From: Spirosoma sp.
GTDB taxonomy: Bacteria > Bacteroidota > Bacteroidia > Cytophagales > Spirosomataceae
Direction: 5' to 3'
DNA: 8,343 nucleotides
NCBI GenBank assembly: GCA_025351545.1
Contig: JANXVQ010000012.1
Location: 1 to 8,343 of the forward strand
Positions 4,666-8,343 of the stretch are shown here, one piece after another. A program made the position numbers and the translations under genes. The notes under the pieces were generated by a model. It was not told the origin of the DNA. It searched no databases and worked only from the letters and a program-made list of their open reading frames with translations. Position 1 is the stretch's first letter; each line of letters starts with the position of its first letter.

Positions 4666-7600
4666 TTAAAACGTTACGTTAAGCCCGGCAATGATGGTGC
4701 GGGCAGCGGGATACCCTAAATAGTCACCCCCGTGCGACAAACCGCCCCCCTCGCTGCTGGTCTCCGGGTCGTAGCCCGGATACTTCGTGAAGGTGTACAG
4801 GTTTTGCCCCGTTACGTAAATCCGAAGGCCTTTAAGCCGCGCCTGCTTTATCAGGGCGTTGCTGAAGGTGTAGCCCAGCGATACGTTACGAATCCGCAGG
4901 AAAGAGCCATCTTCTACCCAGTAGCTGGATGGTTCTTTTTGCAGCCCCTTGGGGTCGCGGTTGGCCCGCAGAATATCGCCCGAACCGGGGTTTGCTTCCG
5001 ACCGCCAGCGGTTGTTGAGTTTGACCAGCCCGTTTCGGTCGCCGTGGTAAATGCCGATCATCCGGTTGAAGAAACTGAATAGTTTGGCCCCCTGCGAGCC
5101 GGTTAGCTGAACGTTCAGGTCAAAGCCTTTATAGGAAAAATCGTTGCTGAACCCAAAAATAAAGTTGGGCTGATTATTACCCAGATATGTTTTGTCATCC
5201 GCATTGATCTGACCGTCTTTGTTGGTGTCCACGTACCTTGGGTCGCCGGGGTGATCGTTAGCCAGGTGGGGCGAGGCATCCAGTTCCGCCTGATTTCTAA
5301 AAATGCCATTATACTGATAGCCGTAGAATGTCGCGATGGGCTGACCAATGGTAGTGATAAACGTATTACCTGCACTGGCTGCGCCAGCGTAAATGGGCCG
5401 CTGGTCGGGACCCAGGGCCAGCACCTTGTTCTTATTGAAGGAAATATTGGCATCCGTCGACCATTTCAGCGCACCTACCAGGTTGCGCGTCCTGAGCAGA
5501 AACTCCATGCCCTTGTTTTCCAACTGCCCGATGTTCTGGAGCTGGGAGGCATAACCGGAAAGCGTGGGTACCGGCACATTGAGCAGCAGATCAACCGAGC
5601 GGCTGTTATAAAAATCAGCTTCCAACCGGACCCGTTCGCCAAACAGACCCAAATCAAAGCCAATGTTTACCTGCCGGGTCTTCTCCCAGCCCAGATTGGG
5701 ATTCGGGTAATTGATGGGGTTGACCGCATTGACCAGCGCGTTGTTCAACGCGTAGAAACTGGTGTTGGTGCGGGCAATGGCATCGTAGTTCCCGATTCGG
5801 TTGTTGCCCACTAAGCCCCAACTGGCCCGTAACTTAAGGTCGCTCACTGCCTGAATATTGTGCATGAACGACTCACTAATTACCCGCCAGCCTGCCGATA
5901 TGGACGGAAACGTTCCCCATTTATTGTTGTTGCCAAACCGCGATGAGCCATCGGTACGAATACTGGCAGTCAGCAGATATTTGTCGTTGTAAGCGTAGTT
6001 GAAACGGCCTAAGTAAGAAATTAGTGAAAACTGACTCTCCCAGTTCGTGCCACCCACAATCTGACCCGCGCTTAGAGTTCGCACTACGTCGTTGGGGAAG
6101 TTCTGCGCGATAACCTGGGCATATTCACCCGACGACTTCTGGGCCGTGTAGCCCGCCAGCACGTTAATGGTGTGTTTGGTAAACAGCGTCTTAGTGTAAT
6201 TCAGGGTCTGTTCTACCAGCCAGTCCTTGTCGAGGGTTGTTTCGTTACGGCCTTCCGCCGTTCGGGGCGCCTTAGAGCCGTCGAGGTCCACAAACGAGGG
6301 CCGGTAATACTTGGCACGCCGGTTTTCAACTGTTCCATTCAGACTGATTCGGTACTTCAGCCCGTCCAGGAGTTCATACTGCCCATAGGCCGAGGCAATA
6401 AATCCGTTTCGGCTGGTGTAGTTAGTAATATTCTCGGCAATGCCCACCGGATTAGCAACGTCGCCCGCCCATATTTCGGGATTACGAACCTGCGAGCCAT
6501 AGGTGCCATCGGCGTTGCGGAGTGGATAAATAGGCGGTAAATACAAGGCGTAAGACAAGGGACTATCTTTCCCGTTATCAACCGTGTTGTTTTCCGAAAA
6601 GTACCCGCTCACAGAAATGCCGACCTCCAGCTTTTTGCTCAGATTTGAGGTGATGTTCGTGCGCAGGTTATATCGTTTGTAATCGCTGTTGATCTGGATA
6701 CCCTGCTGATTGGTATAACCACCCGAAACCGCATACCGGGTTTTCTCAACGCCCCCCGTTACCGATAGTTCATGCCGTTGGGTAGGTGCCGTTCTGAAAA
6801 TCATATCCTGCCAGTTATTATCTGCAAAATTCTTCGGGTCGTTAAAACTTTCAGGAATGACATAGAAACTGGAATTCGTGTATTTCTCCCGGACGGAGTT
6901 AGGGTCGTTGATCGTGTGCGGAGCATCGCCGGGTAACGGTGCCCGGTCCAGCCAGGCCTGATTATGGCCGTCTTTGAAGAATTCCAGGTATTCGCGGCTG
7001 TTCATGACAGCTATCTTTTTGGCTACCTGCTGTACCCCGTAAAAGGTATTGTACGAAACGACGGGTGTCCCGATCTTTCCTTTTTTGGTGGTTACGATAA
7101 CTACTCCATTAGACCCGCGTGAGCCGTAAATAGCTGTAGACGATGCATCTTTCAGCACCTGAATGCTTTCAATGTCGGAGGGGTTAACCAGCGAAAAGGC
7201 ACTACCATCAATCGGGTAGCCATCAATCACGTAGAGTGGAGAACTGCCCGCCGAAATGGAGCCGGTTCCCCGCACGCGGATGGTCAGGCCCTCGCCCCCG
7301 GGGGCACCGTTGGTTTGCTGCACCTGTACCCCGGCCATCTGCCCTACCAGGGCTTCGCCGTATGATACGGCGGCCCGGTTCTTGAGTTTATCGGCCGATA
7401 GGATTGCTACTGCTCCTGTCAAATCCGTCTTCTTCTGAGTGCCATAGCCTACCACAACCACCTCGTTGAGCGATTTGTCGTCTGCCTTCAGCGAAACGTT
7501 AAAGGCTGTCTGATTATTGACTGCGATTTCCTTCGATTCAAACCCGACGTATGAAAAGACCAGCACCGATTTGGGATCGGCTACCAAGAGCCGAAACATC

Positions 7601-8133
7601 CCGTTGACATCCGTCGAGGTACCCCGAGTCGTGCCTTTCACCAGGATACTCACCCCCGGCAGCACCTGACCGTTCTCGTCGGAAACGGTGCCCGTAACTT
7701 CCTGATCGGCAGCGTCGGCCAGTGTCGTTGTTTCGTTGGTTACGGGCAGAAAAGCACCTGGTTCGGCAGAACGGTCTATGCGCGTAATGATGATCTGCCG
7801 ACCCACAACTTCGTAGCGAAGCCGGAGAGGGTTCACGACCTTATCCAGCACGTTGCCCAACGGTTCATTAACGGCGTTCAGGGTTATTTTATGATCGAAT
7901 GGCATTTCGCGGGGGCGGAAGGCAAACCGGATACCAGCCTGCGTTTCGATTTCTTTCATCACCCGATGTAAATCCTGATTATCGAATCGAAAGTTAATCC
8001 GCTTGTTCAGTATTTCCTGGGCAGTGGCATCTTCTGCTAGCGAAAGTCCCGTAAATATTACGGCCAGAAGTGCCTGTACAAGCGAGAGTTTCATGAGATG
8101 AAACAGGGGTTGAAAAAGTATCTGTTTTTTCAT
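4666..8133 (-). CDS. SusC/RagA-family TonB-dependent outer-membrane transporter with N-terminal STN domain
   Basis: A 1155-residue outer-membrane importer that works with SusD and is energised by TonB. I start it at the ATG at 8133-8131 (MKKQILFQPLFHLMK), which gives the extended signal peptide usual for STN-type SusC proteins, cleaved near ATAQ (~38). The in-frame ATG at 8181 would add 16 charged residues in front of it. Domains in order: STN/secretin-like (~46-117); a carboxypeptidase-regulatory-like beta-sandwich (~146-215, VTGTVSDENG, YVGFESKEI); LNEVVVVGYG (222-231); the plug, with RVRGTGS, LYVIDGYPI, IEVLKDASSTAIYGSRGSNG-type wording; and a long 22-strand-type barrel ending in a terminal Phe, the BAM recognition signal. 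The length is normal. STN domains usually contact a FecR-type anti-sigma factor, which suggests control by an ECF sigma/anti-sigma pair; neither gene is in the window. It heads the operon, 25 bases before susD. Confidence 0.96.
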   Translation of the reverse strand: MKKQILFQPLFHLMKLSLVQALLAVIFTGLSLAEDATAQEILNKRINFRFDNQDLHRVMKEIETQAGIRFAFRPREMPFDHKITLNAVNEPLGNVLDKVVNPLRLRYEVVGRQIIITRIDRSAEPGAFLPVTNETTTLADAADQEVTGTVSDENGQVLPGVSILVKGTTRGTSTDVNGMFRLLVADPKSVLVFSYVGFESKEIAVNNQTAFNVSLKADDKSLNEVVVVGYGTQKKTDLTGAVAILSADKLKNRAAVSYGEALVGQMAGVQVQQTNGAPGGEGLTIRVRGTGSISAGSSPLYVIDGYPIDGSAFSLVNPSDIESIQVLKDASSTAIYGSRGSNGVVIVTTKKGKIGTPVVSYNTFYGVQQVAKKIAVMNSREYLEFFKDGHNQAWLDRAPLPGDAPHTINDPNSVREKYTNSSFYVIPESFNDPKNFADNNWQDMIFRTAPTQRHELSVTGGVEKTRYAVSGGYTNQQGIQINSDYKRYNLRTNITSNLSKKLEVGISVSGYFSENNTVDNGKDSPLSYALYLPPIYPLRNADGTYGSQVRNPEIWAGDVANPVGIAENITNYTSRNGFIASAYGQYELLDGLKYRISLNGTVENRRAKYYRPSFVDLDGSKAPRTAEGRNETTLDKDWLVEQTLNYTKTLFTKHTINVLAGYTAQKSSGEYAQVIAQNFPNDVVRTLSAGQIVGGTNWESQFSLISYLGRFNYAYNDKYLLTASIRTDGSSRFGNNNKWGTFPSISAGWRVISESFMHNIQAVSDLKLRASWGLVGNNRIGNYDAIARTNTSFYALNNALVNAVNPINYPNPNLGWEKTRQVNIGFDLGLFGERVRLEADFYNSRSVDLLLNVPVPTLSGYASQLQNIGQLENKGMEFLLRTRNLVGALKWSTDANISFNKNKVLALGPDQRPIYAGAASAGNTFITTIGQPIATFYGYQYNGIFRNQAELDASPHLANDHPGDPRYVDTNKDGQINADDKTYLGNNQPNFIFGFSNDFSYKGFDLNVQLTGSQGAKLFSFFNRMIGIYHGDRNGLVKLNNRWRSEANPGSGDILRANRDPKGLQKEPSSYWVEDGSFLRIRNVSLGYTFSNALIKQARLKGLRIYVTGQNLYTFTKYPGYDPETSSEGGGLSHGGDYLGYPAARTIIAGLNVTF

Positions 8134-8343
8134 TAATTTTAAGCGTTTTAGTTGTTTTTTTGCTAAAAAGTCCCTCAGCACCCGAAACGGAATGACTGCT
8201 TACCAGTAGCATTGGGGGAAGTTGGCATCAGCCGTGTTACGAGCATGGCTGATGTTTTTTATTGGTTCTCAGTTCGTTGGTATAGCTGCGTTCGGTTTTA
8301 GAAGTTGTGTAGTGGGCACCCCCGGCTATAAATGACGACCTGT
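8134..8343 (-). promoter_or_regulatory. Leader and upstream region of the SusCD operon; no consensus promoter found
   Basis: No gene is visible here. The 27 bases before the SusC ATG are A-rich on the sense strand (AAAACGCTTAAAATTAATG), the usual Bacteroidota initiation context, with no Shine-Dalgarno sequence. I looked for the Bacteroidota sigma-ABfr promoter (TTG near -33, TAnnTTTG near -7) on the minus strand and found none; the minus strand has no TTG at all between 8182 and 8343. The operon promoter may therefore be an ECF-sigma type, consistent with the STN domain, or lie beyond 8343. Two loose 4-bp hairpins (TGCT...AGCA) occur in the leader: 8161-8180, and between about 8197 and 8211. 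Confidence 0.35.
8226..8260 (+). terminator. Intrinsic-terminator-like hairpin with T-tract, facing away from the operon
   Basis: Arms CATCAGCC (8226-8233) and GGCTGATG (8247-8254) are perfect inverted copies with a 13-base loop and are followed at once by six T (8255-8260) on the plus strand. This is the best terminator-shaped element in the window, but no plus-strand gene precedes it; the DNA to its left is the 5' end of the SusC gene read in reverse. On the minus strand the hairpin is preceded by A6 and followed by CCAACTTCCCCC, so it would not terminate transcription into the operon. It may stop antisense transcription out of the operon, or be a leader structure. Confidence 0.55.

Noticed and set aside
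5251..5814. 187-codon plus-strand open frame opposite the SusC barrel
   Set aside because: Antisense shadow of a conserved barrel region, with no recognisable domain.
8134..8181. Upstream ATG at 8181 as the SusC start
   Set aside because: It would put 16 mostly charged residues before the MKKQ signal peptide. The ATG at 8133 gives the standard long STN-SusC signal and an A-rich leader.
7994..8212. 72-codon minus-strand frame in the SusC leader as a leader peptide
   Set aside because: It mostly overlaps the SusC signal and STN coding sequence in another frame, with no motif or good start context.

Overview
The window looks like a piece of a Bacteroidota chromosome, most likely from the Cytophagales (Spirosoma-like). 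The evidence is a SusC/SusD outer-membrane pair, a SusC that begins with an STN domain, A-rich leaders without Shine-Dalgarno sequences, and protein wording typical of that group. The genus is an inference; the SusC/SusD assignment is not.

Layout. Every gene I can support lies on the minus strand, so the operon reads from right to left. At the right edge (8134-8343) is a leader with a strong hairpin plus T-tract that points away from the operon. Next comes one tight four-gene operon: an STN-containing SusC-type TonB-dependent transporter (8133-4666), a SusD/RagB lipoprotein (4640-3132), a secreted DUF1080 protein (3-keto-disaccharide hydrolase family, 3126-2410) and a Tat-exported Gfo/Idh/MocA oxidoreductase (2400-1051). 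The gaps are 25, 5 and 9 bases. After the operon, 810-1050 holds no gene but is full of inverted repeats, including a perfect 30-bp palindrome. Then come two decayed mobile-element genes (a frameshifted serine recombinase and an IS3-type transposase fragment that overlap each other) and, running off the left edge, the start of a probable N-acetylmuramoyl-L-alanine amidase.

How the genes may work together. SusC and SusD would capture a small glycoside or oligosaccharide at the cell surface and bring it into the periplasm. The Gfo/Idh/MocA enzyme would oxidise a sugar hydroxyl, plausibly C3, with a tightly held NAD(P). The DUF1080 protein would then cleave the keto-glycoside. No classical glycoside hydrolase, lyase or esterase is present, so the operon looks like an oxidative glycan-cleavage locus rather than a conventional polysaccharide utilisation locus. 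The substrate cannot be read from the sequence. The families are known; their combination into this pathway here is inference.
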